A stretch of DNA of 64,000 bases from Saprolegnia diclina VS20. Lineage: Eukaryota > Oomycota > Saprolegniomycetes > Saprolegniales > Saprolegniaceae. The stretch lies in contig NW_008246124.1 in NCBI RefSeq assembly GCF_000281045.1, positions 245,629 through 309,628 of the forward strand. Direction: 5' to 3'. The notes beneath the pieces were generated by a model that saw nothing but the letters and a program-made list of their open reading frames with translations, was not told the DNA's origin and searched no databases. Positions 20,501 through 35,500 of this stretch are shown here, in pieces (position 1 is the first letter of the stretch; every line of letters starts with the position of its first letter). The position numbers were made by a program, and so were the translations under genes.

Positions 20501-23500
20501 TCGACCCCCGCGACGGTGGCGGTGGCCGCCACAAGGATGCCGATGTTGGTACCGTTGCCACACACAGAGGCGATGCACACGTTGTTGCTGGTGACGCTCG
20601 ACGCGCCGCTGGCGCCGACGAAGCGTGAGACGCCACCGAGGGCGAGCCCGCCAAACTTGGCCGCTGTGTTTTGGGACACGACGACCGACGCGTGGGAGAC
20701 GTCGGCGTTGATGAGGACGAGGCCACCGCCCAAGAGACCGGGGGTGACACGATTGCTGGTTACCGTCGTGGCCGTCACCGACACGGTCGCATTTATCATG
20801 TAGGCGCCGCCGCCGGTCGTTGACGCCGTGTTTTTATGAAGCGTGAGACGCTGCAGCGACGCGGTGCCATTCGACACGTAGAGAGCTCCACCGAGCGCCG
20901 CAAACCCTGTCGTCATGTTGACTGCCTCGAGCGTCGAGGTTCCCGTGATTGCACCGTTGCCGCCGCCGACGGCCGTATTGCCAGTGATCTGCGCAATGTC
21001 GGTGGGCGTCACAGGAAGGAGTGCGCTTGCATCTAGCGCCACACCGCCGCCATAGCCTTCGCTTGTACATGTCGAGATGACTAGCGCCGTGTGATGCAGC
21101 GTCGAGCTTGACAGAGCAAGTCCGCCCCCCGAGTTGACGCTTTTGCTGTGCGTCAGTTGTGCGTTTTGGAGCGTCCCACGGCTGTCACTGGCATAGACAG
21201 CGCCGCCGACGTCGGTGGCGCTGCACTCCGATATACTGGCGTCGATGAGCGTGAGCTGCGCGTTCATAGTGGCGAGGCCGCCGCCACGGGACGCTGTGCA
21301 GCTCCCGATGGTGGCGCCCGTGACATCGACGCGGCCCGTACCAGCGATGCCGCCGCCATCGCGACCGGCGCGGCAGAGGCTAACATCGACTTGACCGGTC
21401 ACAGCTCCGTCCGCAATGTACAGACCACCCCCGTCCGTCGTTGCGCTGTTTTCAAGAATCGGCGACTGCACTAGCGACAGCGTACTGCTCAACACAGCGA
21501 CGCCGCCGCCGGTGGCTTGACTGCTGCACCTCGATACGACAACTCCAGTCATGATGCTCGACGGACTGTTTACTGTCGCCACGCCGCCGCCGTTGACACC
21601 GGCCGAACAACCTTGAACGGTGCACCCGGTCAGCGTCGCGCCGGCCGTGAGCAGGACGCCACCACCGTAGCGCATCGCCGTGTTCCCGACAATAGTTGCA
21701 TCGGAGAGAGCCGACGCATCCAAACTGACGCCGGCGCCGTCGGTCGCGCGGTTGTTGGCGACAGCGACATTAAGCGTGGTGGCGACCGACGCGCGCACGA
21801 GATGCATGCCGCCACCGGCGACGGCAGCCGAATTCCCAACGATGTTGGCCCCGACCATGTGCAGCGCCGAGGCATTGCCCATGATGCCGCCGCCGCTGTC
21901 CGACGCGATATTGAGCGCTGCCTCGAGGTTTGTCAGCGTGATCCTGCTGTTCTCCGTGTACACGCCGCCCCCCGCGCCTACGAAATCGAATATGAGATGC
22001 GGTCGAGCTCGGATGGCGTACGCGCTTGGTTCTGGACGACGGTAAGCGCGTCATCGGCCAGAATGGCCCCGGTGGCAGAATAGAAGTACATGCCGCCACC
22101 GGCCCCGAGAGCATGGTTGCTCGAGAAAGTCGACCCGCTGCTGTTGAAAACAAAGGCACCCGCGAGGTAGAGGCCACCGCCGTTGCCGGACGCAAAGTTG
22201 TCGAGCACAACCGTGGTAGCCCACGCAATTTGAGTATACCCGCCGAGAACACAGGCGCCGCCACCGTTGGTCGCGGCGTTGGCCGTGATTGGGACGTTGG
22301 TGATCGCGGCCAAGTCCGAAGACGAGCCATTGAGCGCGAGGCCGCCACCACACACGCTCGCCGTGTTGTGCGAGAGGACACTGGCCGAGTCGCCCGAGAT
22401 GCTGCCGGTGTCCTGGGTGAAGATGCCGGCGCCGTACCCCGCGACGTTGGTCGTAATGACGGCGCCCGTCAAAAAGAGCCGGCTATTCTTGAGATAGACA
22501 CCGCCGCCGAGACGCGCGGTGGCATTGGCGATGATCGAGTTGTTAAGTGTCATGACCGACTGGGCATCGAGGAAGACGCCGCCGCCGCTACCAGCCGCTG
22601 TCGTGTTTTGGAGCACGACGTCCGTAAACGTGACGCGCGAGCCGTGAGCGAGAAGCCCTGCACCATGACTCGCGCTCGTCGCCCGCTCCAGCGTTATACC
22701 GGTTATGACAAGCGCGCACCGCGTTATATCGAGCCCAAAGGTGCCGGTGCACGTCACGATGGTCACATTCGAGCCTCGCAGCGACGTGATTGTGACGCGT
22801 CGCTCGGTGAACACATGTCCGCAACTCGCCGCGCCATAGTTGCCAGGGTATACGAATACGGTGGTGTCGTTGGTGGCGACTTGCAGCGCTCGCGTGAGCC
22901 TACACAAAACACGTTCTTAGTGGCATGTGCGTCGTTGCGCAGGGGCGGACGTGGCAAATGGCTTGGCCGCGGTGCCTGCGATTTCCGAAGTGCTCATCAT
23001 TGCGCCTGTGCCCAAGGCGTCGTCGCCGGCATTGGCATCGACGAGCAACACTTGCGAGGACGGTAGCCGGCAAATGTCGTTGTCGCAGACCTTAGGGTCG
23101 ACGCAACATACGAGGCGGTTGCTGCAGTCCTCCCCCGTGAACCCTACGTCGCCGCGTCATTTCGATTTTACCATAATAAAAGAGGGTACCGAGGTTGCAA
23201 CTGCACGTGCCGTCCGTCCTGCAGCGACCATGGTCGGTGCAAATGACACCGGCGGTCGTCGGGCACGTCCCAGCCGTCGCCACCGGGGCGTCCGTGCTGG
23301 CAATGTACCGAATGGAGAAACCCGATTTGGTGACCGAGGCGTCCGATCGCAAGGTGATCCGGACGGGCAGCGCGCCGTCGCTCCAGATGAAGAATGCACT
23401 GAGGCGCGTGCAGCCGCCGGCCCAGAGAACGCGCGACCCATCGTAAGGGAACTGTTCGACGCGAACACTGTCGTGGTCGCACTCGGTGTCGAAGCGGAGC

Positions 23501-26500
23501 ACCTAAACTTCGCGTTGAGAGCGCGAACTATACGTAAACTGAACCTCGAGGCGCAGGTTGCTGAAGGCGACCGACGGCGCAATGGTCCATTGCGTAACTT
23601 GGTTGTTGGTGTAGGCAGTTTGCGCGACGTAGCCATAGGCGGCGGTGCAGAGACTGTCGGACGTGGCCGTCGTCGCCAACGAGGCGGTGACACCGACGCT
23701 CTCGGCGCCGTGAACGTCGACAGATTTGAGGGTGTACGAGTAGGTCGTTGATGCCGTCAAGCCCGTGTCCGTAAAGTGCGGTGCTGAGACTGTCGCTAAC
23801 AAGGTGCCACTGCGGTACAAGGCGTACCGATCGGCGCCCTGCACCGGCATCCAAACCAGCCCCAGCCGCGTCGACGAGGCTAATAACAATGTCACACAGT
23901 GCAAACGCAGCGTCGCACGCACCGCAGGCGATCGTCGGTGCCGTTGGCGCACCGTTTCCGCTGGGTGTCTTGAGCGACGCGCTGTAGCTGGCAGGACTCT
24001 CGTCCAGTTGAAGGTTGACAGCCGTCTACTCGAGAAGGATGAAAAAGGAGAGACCGAACATCGCCGTACCAGCGTCACGGTATACGTCGTCCCGGTGCTC
24101 AGCCCCGTTAACGTCGTATTGAGATCCGTGCCGGCGGCGACCGTTTGTCCCAGGCCCGAGTTGACATTTGTGTACATCACTCGGTAGGTGGAGAGCGCGA
24201 GCCCCCCGAGGCTTGTCGGAGGATCCCACGCGACGAGCGCACTCGTGCCGGCGGGCGCAACGCTAACAACCACAACGTTGCGCGGCGCCGACGGTTTGGC
24301 AGAGAGTATCGTCTTGGTCAACGTAACCGAGCTCGACGGGGAGGCTCCGACAGCGTTGATAGCAACGACGTAGAACGAGTACGCCGTGTTGGGGGCCAGG
24401 TTGGGTACGATGCACGACCAGATCAAGCCGTCGCAGACCGTCGTGCTCGGAAGCTGTACCAGTCGAAACGAAGTCACGGGGGAGCCGCCTTCGTCGATCG
24501 GTGAGAGCCACGACAGTTGAAGAGAGCCGCCGTAGGCGACAACGAGCGTTGGCGCTGCCGGTGCTACGGGGGCCGTTGGTAGCTGGGTGACGGCCGCGTT
24601 GAGAGCGGACGGAGCACTCGTGCCGACCGGTGTCACTGCCGCTACGCCAAACTGGTACACGGTACTCGGATCCAAGCCTGCGACGACGACACTACTTGAT
24701 GATGACGCCACCGTAAGCCGACGGGACGTAGTAGGCGGCGTCGCTGCTTGACTCGCAAGAACCTGCGCGTACGTGACGTTGATGACGTTTTGGCCGTTGG
24801 CAAACACCCGATATGTAAGCGCCGCGGGATCGACGCCGCCAAGATCAAGCGGGGGCCTCAGCTGGAGACTCACGGCGCCACCCGTGGCCGCGACGACTGT
24901 TGGCATCGCCGGCAACTCCGGCGGCGACGGCTGTCCCGAGGCCAAGAGCGCGATCGGCGACTGCTCGCCGGACCCAATCATGTTTTTTGCCAGCACTTTG
25001 AACCGGTACGTTGTGAGAGCATTGAGCCCGTACGCGATATAGAATGGCTCGACCACTGCAAACCACATAAACGGGCCGCCGGCGCCGTCGTCCCGCGCGA
25101 TGAGATACGAAAGAATCGGCGAGCCGCCGCTGTCCGCCGGTGGTGCCCACGCCACTTCGATGCGACCGCCCGTCGTCGTAACGTTGTACGGCTGGATGCA
25201 GGGACCAGGGACACTGGGCCCCGTCGTTGAAAAGTTCCACGGCGTCGACCACAGCGACGTGTTGACGGCGTTCGTCGCGCGCAGACGCCAGCCGGTCGTC
25301 GTCGATGTCGCGAGCCCGGCCATGCGGTACGCTGGGCTTGGTCCTGTGTACACGGACGTCCAGCTGCTCGTCGGTGCGTCTTGCATCTGAAGCGTATACG
25401 AGTCGATGGACGCGCCACCCGTGTCGAAGGGCGGGCTCCACACCATCGAGAGTCCCGCGCCTGTGGCCAAGACGACGCCGAGATTCTCGGGAGGTCCAGG
25501 CGTCGACATGACCGTTGTCGTGAAGGAGGTGGCTTTGCTAAACACAGGGGCATAGCTGCTGCAGCCAGACACTGCGTTGACGGCGACAACGGCCACAGCG
25601 TACAGCGACAAGGGACTGAGGTTTTGGACGCGGATCGGTGCAGACGCCTGCAGCGCTGTTGGCGACGACCGAACGAGTGCCCCGACGGCTGATGCATTCA
25701 ACTAAGATCTACCGTCAGCGAAAAGTCGACAATAGTACCCACCGTGGTGTTGGATCCGTTGGCGAGGTTCAACAAGAGAACTTCGAAACCAGTGACAGGA
25801 ATACCACCTAAGAGATGCTGTGAGGAACAAGAAAAGCATCGACGATAAATGCAAGACCAGTGTCGGCAGGGGACGAGGCAGTGGCGTACATCGCGCCGCC
25901 CGTGACGACGGTCAGCATCGGTGCGGGTGGCACGGCCGGGTTGGTCGGATATATCGTCGTCGCGGTGATGACGTTGCTCATTGCACCGACCCGGTAGCCG
26001 GGTACTCGAAGCTGCGTTGCGTAAGCGTTGGCTTGCGTCACGGTGAAGAGCGAGCTTGTGACGGCGCCACCGACGGTAAACAACGACGTCTACATGGCAG
26101 GTGAGTGCTTCGCGTTATCAACATGTATGATATTCGAACCCCGAGGAGGATCGCGTTGCCCGTCGCGAGCACTTGGCGGCAGTCCATCGACGTCGAGACC
26201 GATGTAGCCGTGGCACTCACGTTGAACACCCCCGGTAGCAGCACGGGCCCCGCAGGGTTTTCGGCGAGTACGAGGAACGAGTAGTTGGTCGACGCCAGCA
26301 GCGGGGCCACGGCAAAGCGGGTTTGGGTGACGAGGCCCGCACTGTTGGCCTGCGCAAAACTCGACGCGGACGCTGCCTTGAAAAACACGTGGTAGCCGAC
26401 AATTGGTGCGCCGCCTGCCCACACAATCACAAGGTCAGGAACACCATATACATGCGTATCACTCGCACCCGTGTCCAGCGGCGGTGCCCACGTCACGGTG

Positions 26501-29500
26501 ATGCTGCCGCCGGTTGTTGCCGTCGGCGTCGACGAGAGAATCGGCGGCCCAGGCAACGTAGCACTGGTCGTGCTCAACGACGCCACGGCGCTGTAGGGCC
26601 CCCAGCCTTGCGTCAGCGCAATCGGGACGGCATTGAAGCACTAGAACCACTAAATTAGGCTCGAGACGACCGATATTGTCGTACCTGAATCTGAACAGGG
26701 TACGCTCGGCGAGCGACCAAGCCCGTGATGACAAACACCCGCGCGGCGTTGCCCGTCTCGACAACCTATCGATGACAATAATGTACACATTGTAGGGGCG
26801 CGTTGGACGCTACCTGCACCGTGTTGGAGGCATCGGTCCACTGCACGCGGTAGTTGAGAATCGGGACGCCGCCCGTGTCAAGCGGCAGGTCCCACTGTAG
26901 CGTGAGAGCACCGCCGGTCGCCGACGCCACCGCTACGTTCGTCGGTGCCGTGGCCAGCGACGCCGCGCCGGTCGTAAAGGTGACGTTGGGGCTTCGTAGA
27001 CCGTAGCCAATGAACGCCGACTGCGCGGCAGCGAGGCTGAGCGTGTAGGTCGTATTGGCCAGGAGACCGCCGATCCAGATACTGGGATTGTTGAGGTACG
27101 GCACGATCATGGTCGTTGAAACGCGCGTGAGTACGTTGGTCGTCGTCACTGAGAAGCTCGAGATGGTGGCCACCGCGCTGCCTCGGTTGATGGGTAGCTT
27201 GACCTGCAGCAGCACAGCGCCACCCGTCACCATTATAACCGACGGCGCTGGCGGGGCACCGGGCGCCGAGCTCGCATTTCCATTGTTAATCGTGATAAAC
27301 ACCTGCTGGATGTCACCAAGCACAGCGCCACCAGCGTACATGCTGAGAGCCACCGTGAAGCCGAGGCTAGGATAGCTGTAGATTCTGGTGTTGCGAATCG
27401 TAATGTTGAGGAGCGTCGGTGTGAGCTGGCGGTCGCCAAAGTCGAGCGGTGTCGTCGGGAGGCGGTAGTTGGTGCCCGGTGCAGCGACCTGCGCGTTCGA
27501 ATCATTATTTGCTGTTTTCGCCAGCACTTGGATTGGTGTGCTGGCGCCGCTGTAGCGCAACACCGGGATCGAAAGCATGCCCACCGTGTCGGCGACGTCG
27601 TAGTTGGCGGCAGCAAAACGCACCTTCCCGGCGTTTCCTGCGTCCAGTAGCGTCACGGTCATCGTTGCGTTGTTGGCACCGATCGAGGCGCCGCCCGTGG
27701 CGCTGACCAGTTGCAACACAAACGCCGACGGGATCGCGCGATAAATGCCGTCGTTGCGGATGCCGACGGGAACAACCACCGACGCCGTACCATCGGGAAA
27801 GGCCACGAGGAGCGTCGACTGCGTAGGCGCGCTCGCGTTCAGCACAAACTGAGTCCCCAGGTGCGTCGTGTTCGGTGCTTGCACCGCGACGGTGACGTCA
27901 CCGATGGTGCCGACAGCACGCTGGAGGACGACGGTAAGCACCGTTGCGTTCTTGATCACCGACGCCGCCGATGTGTTGAAGGAGAAGACACCGGGCGAGC
28001 CCGAGGCCGTGGACACCGTCACAGGGGGCGACCACGGTCCCGAGGCCGCTTGATTGGTCGACCATGCGCGGACTTGCACCGTGTACGCGGTTTCGTACTG
28101 CAGACCTAAGAGCGTGAGCGCAAGGGTGTTTAGCGTGCTCGCAGAGACGGTTGGCACGCCGGACGGACCCGCCGCCCGCAGCTCGTAAACAAGGAGTGTC
28201 GAGCCCCCCGTGTCCAACGGAGCTTGCCACGCGCAAGTAATGGTGCGCGACGTCACGGCGGTGACGCGCGGCGCCAACGCCAAGGGCCCAGGCGCGTTCG
28301 CCACGAGCGTCGTCGCCGAGGCGCTCGGACTTTGACCACCGAGTCCGAGGCTGTTGAAGCACGCGTACGTGAACGAGTAGGCTGTCGATGCGTTGAGACC
28401 GTACGCCGTTGCGTTGGCCGAACCGTTGAGCGCGCTCACTTGGGCCGCAGCGCGATTGCCTTGGTACAAGACAAACGACAACTGCGCGCCGCCGCCCGTG
28501 TTGAGCGGGACGGTCATGAGAAAGGTGGCGTTGCCGCCAAACACCGACATGAGAACTGGCGGTGTCGATATGTCTCCGGGGACGCTGAGCTGCGTCGTTG
28601 GCGTCGGCACGGTAGCATTGACGCCGGCGCCCACTCGGTTCACGGCCTGCACCGACAGCGTGTAGTTGGTTCGCGACAAGAGAAAATTGGCTTGGAAGGT
28701 CGGTGTCGCAGTCACCACGGCCTTGATGGTGCTGTTGCTGAGCATCAGCGTCGCGAGGTAGCTCAGCACGGGCACGCCCCCCGTGTCGGCCCCGGGCGAC
28801 CAATTGACCGAGACCTCACCGCCCAAGAGTGCAATGTTGAACGATGTGCAAGCGGACGGCACAGTCGGCGTTGACGTTGTTGCCGTCAGAGCGCTGCTTT
28901 GGTCGCCATATTGAAGGCCGTTGAAGCCAACGACAATGTACGAGTACGCCGTCGACGCGGTGAGGCCACCGGCATCGATGTACATTAGTGTAGTCGTAGC
29001 TTGGCCGATGCGCGCGCCATTGCGATATACGTAATATACGTTCACGGGTTGCCCCCCCGTGTCGAGCACTGGATCCCACGCAAGTGTCACAGCGCCACCC
29101 GTGGTGTTGACGACGCGAAGGCTCCTGGGGGCGGTCGGTGCCGTCGTCGATGTTGTCGTGACGACGGCGATCGGGCTCGGTGCACTGAGACCCACGGCAT
29201 TCTGGGCCTCGAGTAGAAACTGATATGAGGTGCTTTGAGCGAGTCCGTAGACGACATAACTCTGGTCGCTGGTGTTGGCCAGTAAGATCAACCCCGACGA
29301 AGTCACTTGGTACAAAAGATACGTCTGGATCGGAATACCCCCCGTGTCCATTGGCGGCGCCCACACCAAATGCAAGGCGCCGCCCGTTGCCTCTTGGAGT
29401 AGCGGCGCCGACTGGTTCAGTGGCAGCGTCGCAAGCGACGTCGTTGCGGTCACCGGTGGACTCGCCTCGAGCTTGTCAATGCTGCCGTAGCAGTACGACG

Positions 29501-32500
29501 CACTGTTGTACGCAATGACCTTGAGCGTAAATCTTGTGTTTTGCGTCAGCCCGCAGAGGGTCGTGCTAAGCGCTGGGGATGGAACGACGGCGCCGACGCT
29601 AAAGTTCGTCGCCTTCTCAGCGCTGATGAGCACATGGTACTCGACCAAGGGAAGACCGCCAGATGAAATCGGCTTCGCCCACTGGACAGAGAGACACCCG
29701 CCTGACTGCAGCTGCGTCGGGTCCAAGGCAAATCTTTGCGGCGTGGTTGGGATCGACGGGACGCTCGTTCGCACGTACGTTGGAGGGCTGAGATCACTGG
29801 TTCCCTGGGCACAACGATACGATGAGACGGAAGTGAAAATTCGAGCGACATACATTGGCGTTGGTGACAGTGTACAGCAGCTGGTACCACGTAAGGGCCG
29901 TCAGTCCGCTCACTACGATTGTATTCTCGGCGGCGTCAAACTGCGTGAGCACCGTCGTTATCTCGGTCGTAACCATAGTGCTGTTTGTCACGTTGATGTA
30001 AAGTGAGTAGGTTTGAATCGGGACACCGCCCGTGTCGCCCGGTAGCGGAAAAACCACTTGAAAGACGTCCGGGCCGACAGCCGGCGTCGTCGCAGGCAGT
30101 AGCCCAGTGGGCCGAGAGACGTTGCCCGTGGAGACGTCGATCGAGGCAGGCACACCGGCGCCAGCAGCGTTCAGTAGTCGGACCGCAACCGAGTAGTTGG
30201 AGTTGGCGGTCCAGTTGAGCCCGACAAGGCGCGCGCAGGACGATGCGCTCTTTGCATTATCAACAAGTATCAGGCCCGAGGCATCAAGGATGCGGTTGCC
30301 CGTGCTCGGAGCACCGCCCGTGTCGAAGGGCGGTGCCCAACACACGGTCACCGTACCACCGGTTTGAGTCGTCGTCGTGATGTTTCGTGGTGGTCCGGGC
30401 AACGACACGGGCCCCGTCGTGTAGCTGGTCGAAAAAACAGTCGACGCCCCCATGGATGGAAACCCCGCCGTGTTCCACATCGCACTCGAGACAGCGTACG
30501 AAGTTAGCGCACTCAGACCGCCGATGACAAAGGTCGGTGTCGTTTGGTTCTGCACGCTGAGAACCGTCATGCTCGGTAACTGGTACGTCGTCAAAGCGTA
30601 GAAGGCAATGGTTTGGCTTGCACCGCCCATGTGCAACGGCGGCTGCACAGCGACCGTGAGGAGACCGCCGGTTGTGTTCACGAACACTGGCGGCAACCCC
30701 GCGTCGTTCGCACCCGAAACGTCACCTTCGTCCAGCAGCCGCAGCGAGGCCACAGAAAGCGACCCCAGCCGTCCCAAGCTGCCAGCACCGATCTGCAGTT
30801 GAATGGTCGTCACTCGGTACGGCATGTCGTAAAGATCATTGGGAATTCCTCGCACCACGAGCACAGCGGACGACTGGCCATCCGCAAAGACGACAGTCGG
30901 TGACCCAAACGCTACCATCGGGGCGCCGACAACCGAGGCGGCGACGGTGACGGCGCGGCTAAAGCCACCGGTGCGCACGAGCGAAAGCTCAAAGCTGGTG
31001 GCGTTTTCGTTCAGCGTATACACAGACGACCCGAACGCGACTTTGCCGTCGTCGCCAGCGTCGAGGAGGTATACGGTACACGCTGCATTCGCGCCGACGC
31101 TGCCCGTCGCCGAAGTCATGTCTGTGAGCGTCACGGCAAAGCTGGCGAGGTTGTTGTACACCGTGTCGTGGAAAATTGGAACCGAGAACGACTGGAACGT
31201 GATGCCGTCGGGAAACTCCACCGACGTCGTGCTCGGCAGCGCAAAGTCGACATCGAGCAGCGCACTGATCGCCGTCACAGTTACGTTGCAGCCAATGTCA
31301 CCAGCTGCCCCGTTTGTCCGGAGCACTGTTATCGAGACTGTTCCTTGGTCTTCCCGCACCGATATTGTCGCTGACGCCATCTGAAGCTCACCCGGGTTGG
31401 CTTCGTCCGTCGTAAAGCTCACGGGCGCCGACCAGGCGCCAAAAGACACGACATTTTCGGCGGCAACTTGGACCACATACGTGGTGGCTGCTACGAGACC
31501 ATCAATCAGAATTGCCGACACTGACGTAGAGAGGGTTTGGAGCACTCCAGCGTCCGACGCGACGGTAACGTTGTACCCGAGAATCCCCCCCGCGTCGCCC
31601 CCCGTGTCCATCGAGACCGCCCACGACAGAGAGAGCGTTCGATACGACTTGGACGACGCTGTTAGACCCGTCACAAGCCCCGGCGCCGATACGGTCGTTG
31701 TCATGACGTTGAGCACGGGGCTGTGTACGCTTTCGCCCGCAGCATTCACTGCGGTCGTCCAAAACTGGTACAAACTCTCGGCAGCAAGCCCGGGAATGGT
31801 GACGGCAAACGCTTGCGTCGCATTCTTGTAGACGTGAGTGACCAGCGCCCCCGTCGAGTCGAGCTGATATAAGCGCATGTCAACGCTGCCGCCGCCAAGG
31901 TCGAGTGGGAGGCGAAGCCAGAAGTCCACGCTGCCTCCCCGCACAGCATGCTGCTGTGGCTCCAACGGCACGGACGGCACGGACAGCGGAAGAGTCGTCG
32001 TCCGAACCGTTGATGGCGTGCTCGACCCGGTGCTCGTGCTCACGCTCGCCACGATATCGTAACTCGTCGAGGCACTGAGACCGTAAAATGACGAATTTGC
32101 CTGCGTCGTTGTCACGTTCGCAACCACGCCCGACGCCGTTGTGACGACGAGGATCGAAAGTGCACGCAGCGGCTGACCACCAAGGTTGTCCGGCGGACGT
32201 AATTGTACCAGGAGCATACCGCCCGTGACTACCAGTACCGAAACGACGGGAGGCTGCGGCAAGTCTGGCGTCGCCAGCGTTGACGCAGACACCGAAGCCG
32301 CCCCGCCTTCAAAGTGCGCGCTCCTTGCCGACACCGTGTACAAGTAGGTCGTGCCGTTGGAGAGGCCGTTGGCGTCCGTGAAGAACGTCATGTTGAGTTG
32401 CCCAGAGATGAGAAGAGCGTTGCGGTAGACGTTGTAGCCCACAAGCTCGTCGCCGCCAGTGTCAACGGGGGGCTGCCACGCCAACGCGACGAGCCCGCCT

Positions 32501-35500
32501 CCAATCGATGCGACTTGCAGACTCTGAGGCGACGTCGGTGGTGTCGGTGCGCTCGTCGTTGCTTGCAGAGGATCGCTCCAGCTGCTTGCGCCGACGATGT
32601 TGACAGCGGCGACCTGAAAGATGTATATTGTTGACGACGAGAGCCCATACACCTGGTAGCTTTGAAGCGTCGCTGGCAACGCTGCCAAGACGACCGTTGT
32701 TGAGCCAACGCGGCGAACCAGAGTGTAGTTGGTGACTTCCGAGCCTCCATTGTCATACGGTTGACCCCACGCAATCTTGACGGCGCCGCCGGTAGCACCC
32801 ACTTGGACAACAAACGTTGGTGGTGTCGGTGCCCCGGGGTCCAGTGTGCGCACAAACAGCTCGGGACTCGGCATGGAGTCGGCATCGCTGCGACAGGCCG
32901 ACACCGGGTTGAGGGCCACGATGGAAAACGCGTAGAGCGTGTCGTTGGTCAAGCCGGTAATGTTGAGCTGGGACACGGGCGGCACGGCATCAGACAAGGC
33001 GACGTCCGCAACGACCGTCGACGCGGTCCACTGGACAACGCCAAACACCGACACGACATTGGCGCGCAGGAGCACTTGGTACCCTGTGAGCAGCGGTGTG
33101 CCACCAAAGTCAGTCGGCGGCGTCCAACTGAGCCAAACGGTGCCCCCCGACACGCGAACAAGCACGGGAGTCGCCGGCGCACTCGGAAGGGACATGACCG
33201 AAGCCGTCAATACCGTCTGGGAGCGGCTCGGCAGGCTCGCACCCTACACACAGTTTGCGCATGGGCGTTATGTTTCGACCAAACACTGTACCAGCGCGTT
33301 TGTCGCCACCGTGTAGACGCTGTACGCAGTGTTGAACGCCAAACCGTAGATGGTACACGAGAGCTGAAGCCCCGAGCACGCGCGCACCGGCGACGCCTTG
33401 CCCGACGCCAAGTATAACGAGACGTCGAGAATGGGGCCACCCCCCGTGTTCCGTGGCAACATCAGAGTGAACGACAGCGCGCCGCCCGTGGCGTTGACTT
33501 GGACCGGTGTCGGTGGCGACGACGGCAACTCCATCGCTGCCGTTGTGACTGGAACGTACACTGGCGCACCCGTAGGCATGCTGGGCGCTGTGATCGCGCT
33601 GACGGCAAACACGTAGCTCGTAACGGCTGCCAGATCGTACGCAACGTAGGTCGTCGTCACGGGCAGTGTCACAGTTGGAAGTCTCGGTGCCGACACGACG
33701 TAGCCCGAGAGGGGGTAGCCCCCCGTGTCGTTGGGCGGCGCCCACGTCAGCGTCGCAACACCACCGCCAACGTTGCTCACCGACGCGTTTTGTGGCGAGC
33801 TCGGTGGTGTCGGGGGCGTCGTTGAAAACATCTGCGCCGGTGTCGCTGGTCCGACGCCTGCAGCGTTGGCCAGTGCCACCTGCACGACGTAGTTGGACGA
33901 TGGCGTGAGGTTGTAAACAACAATCCCTGGTCTCAGCGACGTGACTACGATTGGCGACTGGACTACAGTGCCCGCAACACCCGCGACGGATACACGGTAG
34001 ACACTCGTGGGCGTAACGCCGGCGACAGGCGGCGACCACTGCAGCGTCAGTGTGGTGCCCGTAGCTTGCGTCATCACGACGGTTCCGCACAGCATTGGCA
34101 CTTTGACGATGCTCGGGTCGTCGAGGACCGACACGTTGACAACCACGGCTGGCATCGGTGGTACGTTGCCCACCGGGAGAAGACTGAGCACAAGCTGGAA
34201 CTTTCGACCGCTGGGGTTGTACTGTCGACTCTGCGAGATGTTGGTTACCAAAATCACGCCCGTGGTCTGTCGTGGAGCAAAGACCACTGACGTTGGTGGC
34301 ACCCCGACGTCGACCCCAACAATCGCAGTGCCGTTCAAGGGAGTCACCGTAGCATTGAGGAAACCACTCACACCGCCGACACGAGCCAGAGCAATCGACG
34401 CAGTCGACGCATTTTCGTAGAGAACGACGGTAGCCGGCGCCTGGATCGATCCCGAAGACCCATAAAGGTACACAATGGCCGTCGTCGAAGCATTCTCCGC
34501 CGATGGCAGGGTGATGTTGATCGTATGCGGGACATCAGAGACCACGAGGCTGTTCCACGTCTCCAGCGTCAAGGCATGCGTCACGTTCCCAGCGTCAAAC
34601 GTGATTGACGGGGTTGTCGAGGTCGTGGCCGAAAACGTGCACTTCGTCGCCGACCCTGTCGTGGTGCACACGGGATAGAGTCCAGTGGGAGCAGTTGACA
34701 CCGAGAACGGCACGACGAGCTCCCCTCGAGCTCCGTACAGTCGCTCGAGCGTCAGCGTTGTGCTGTTTCTGCCGTCCATCAAGTAAGCCGCCGGCATCAC
34801 AAACGACGCCACACCTAGAGTGATCTTTAGTTTCGAAGTCGCCTCGGAGTATGGGGCGCCAACCTGGTTGGTCAAGCAGAGTTGCAAATTGAGCTGTCGC
34901 CACGGGGCTGGCTCCTTGAGGCGTGAGAACTTGCAGGGATACGTTGTAGGTCGTCGCAGCGTCGAGGGCGGTGAGCGACCACACAGTCGAGTTGGCCGCC
35001 GACGCTGGTACCGTCGTATTGCGAACGACGCGGCCGGCGAGCGACACGGTGGCTTGAAACAGCCACGAATCTTCGGTAAAGTTGGCCGGGGGCAAGAGCG
35101 CGAGGCTCAACGTGAATGTCGACGCAGCGAGGAGAGAAGCACTCGGGAGCCCCGGCAGTCCCGTCGTCGTGGTTGCCGTTGCCATTATGAGGTTGCTTTT
35201 GCCGGCGTAGTTGCTCGTCCAGACGACGACGGTGTACATTCTTGATGGCGTGAGACCCCCAACGGCAAAGCTCGACGCCGTCGACGGGATCTCAAGCATC
35301 GGCGACAACGGCATCGGTGCGTCGATTGGATACCAGAGAGCGTAGTGCCACAAGACGTTGGTGCCGCCAGTGTCGCAAGACGGCGCAAACGAAAACGTTA
35401 GCCCCGTCGCCTGGGCGCGCACCAATGAAATCGAGGGTGCCATCGGTGGCTGCATCACCGACGTCACGGTCGTCGTCGACGCGGACGGTCCCGCGCTCAC

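Noticed and set aside
18780-23060. The GGG ladder as a CRISPR or DNA satellite array
   Set aside because: The repeat exists at protein level with variable spacing and sequence; DNA units are not conserved.
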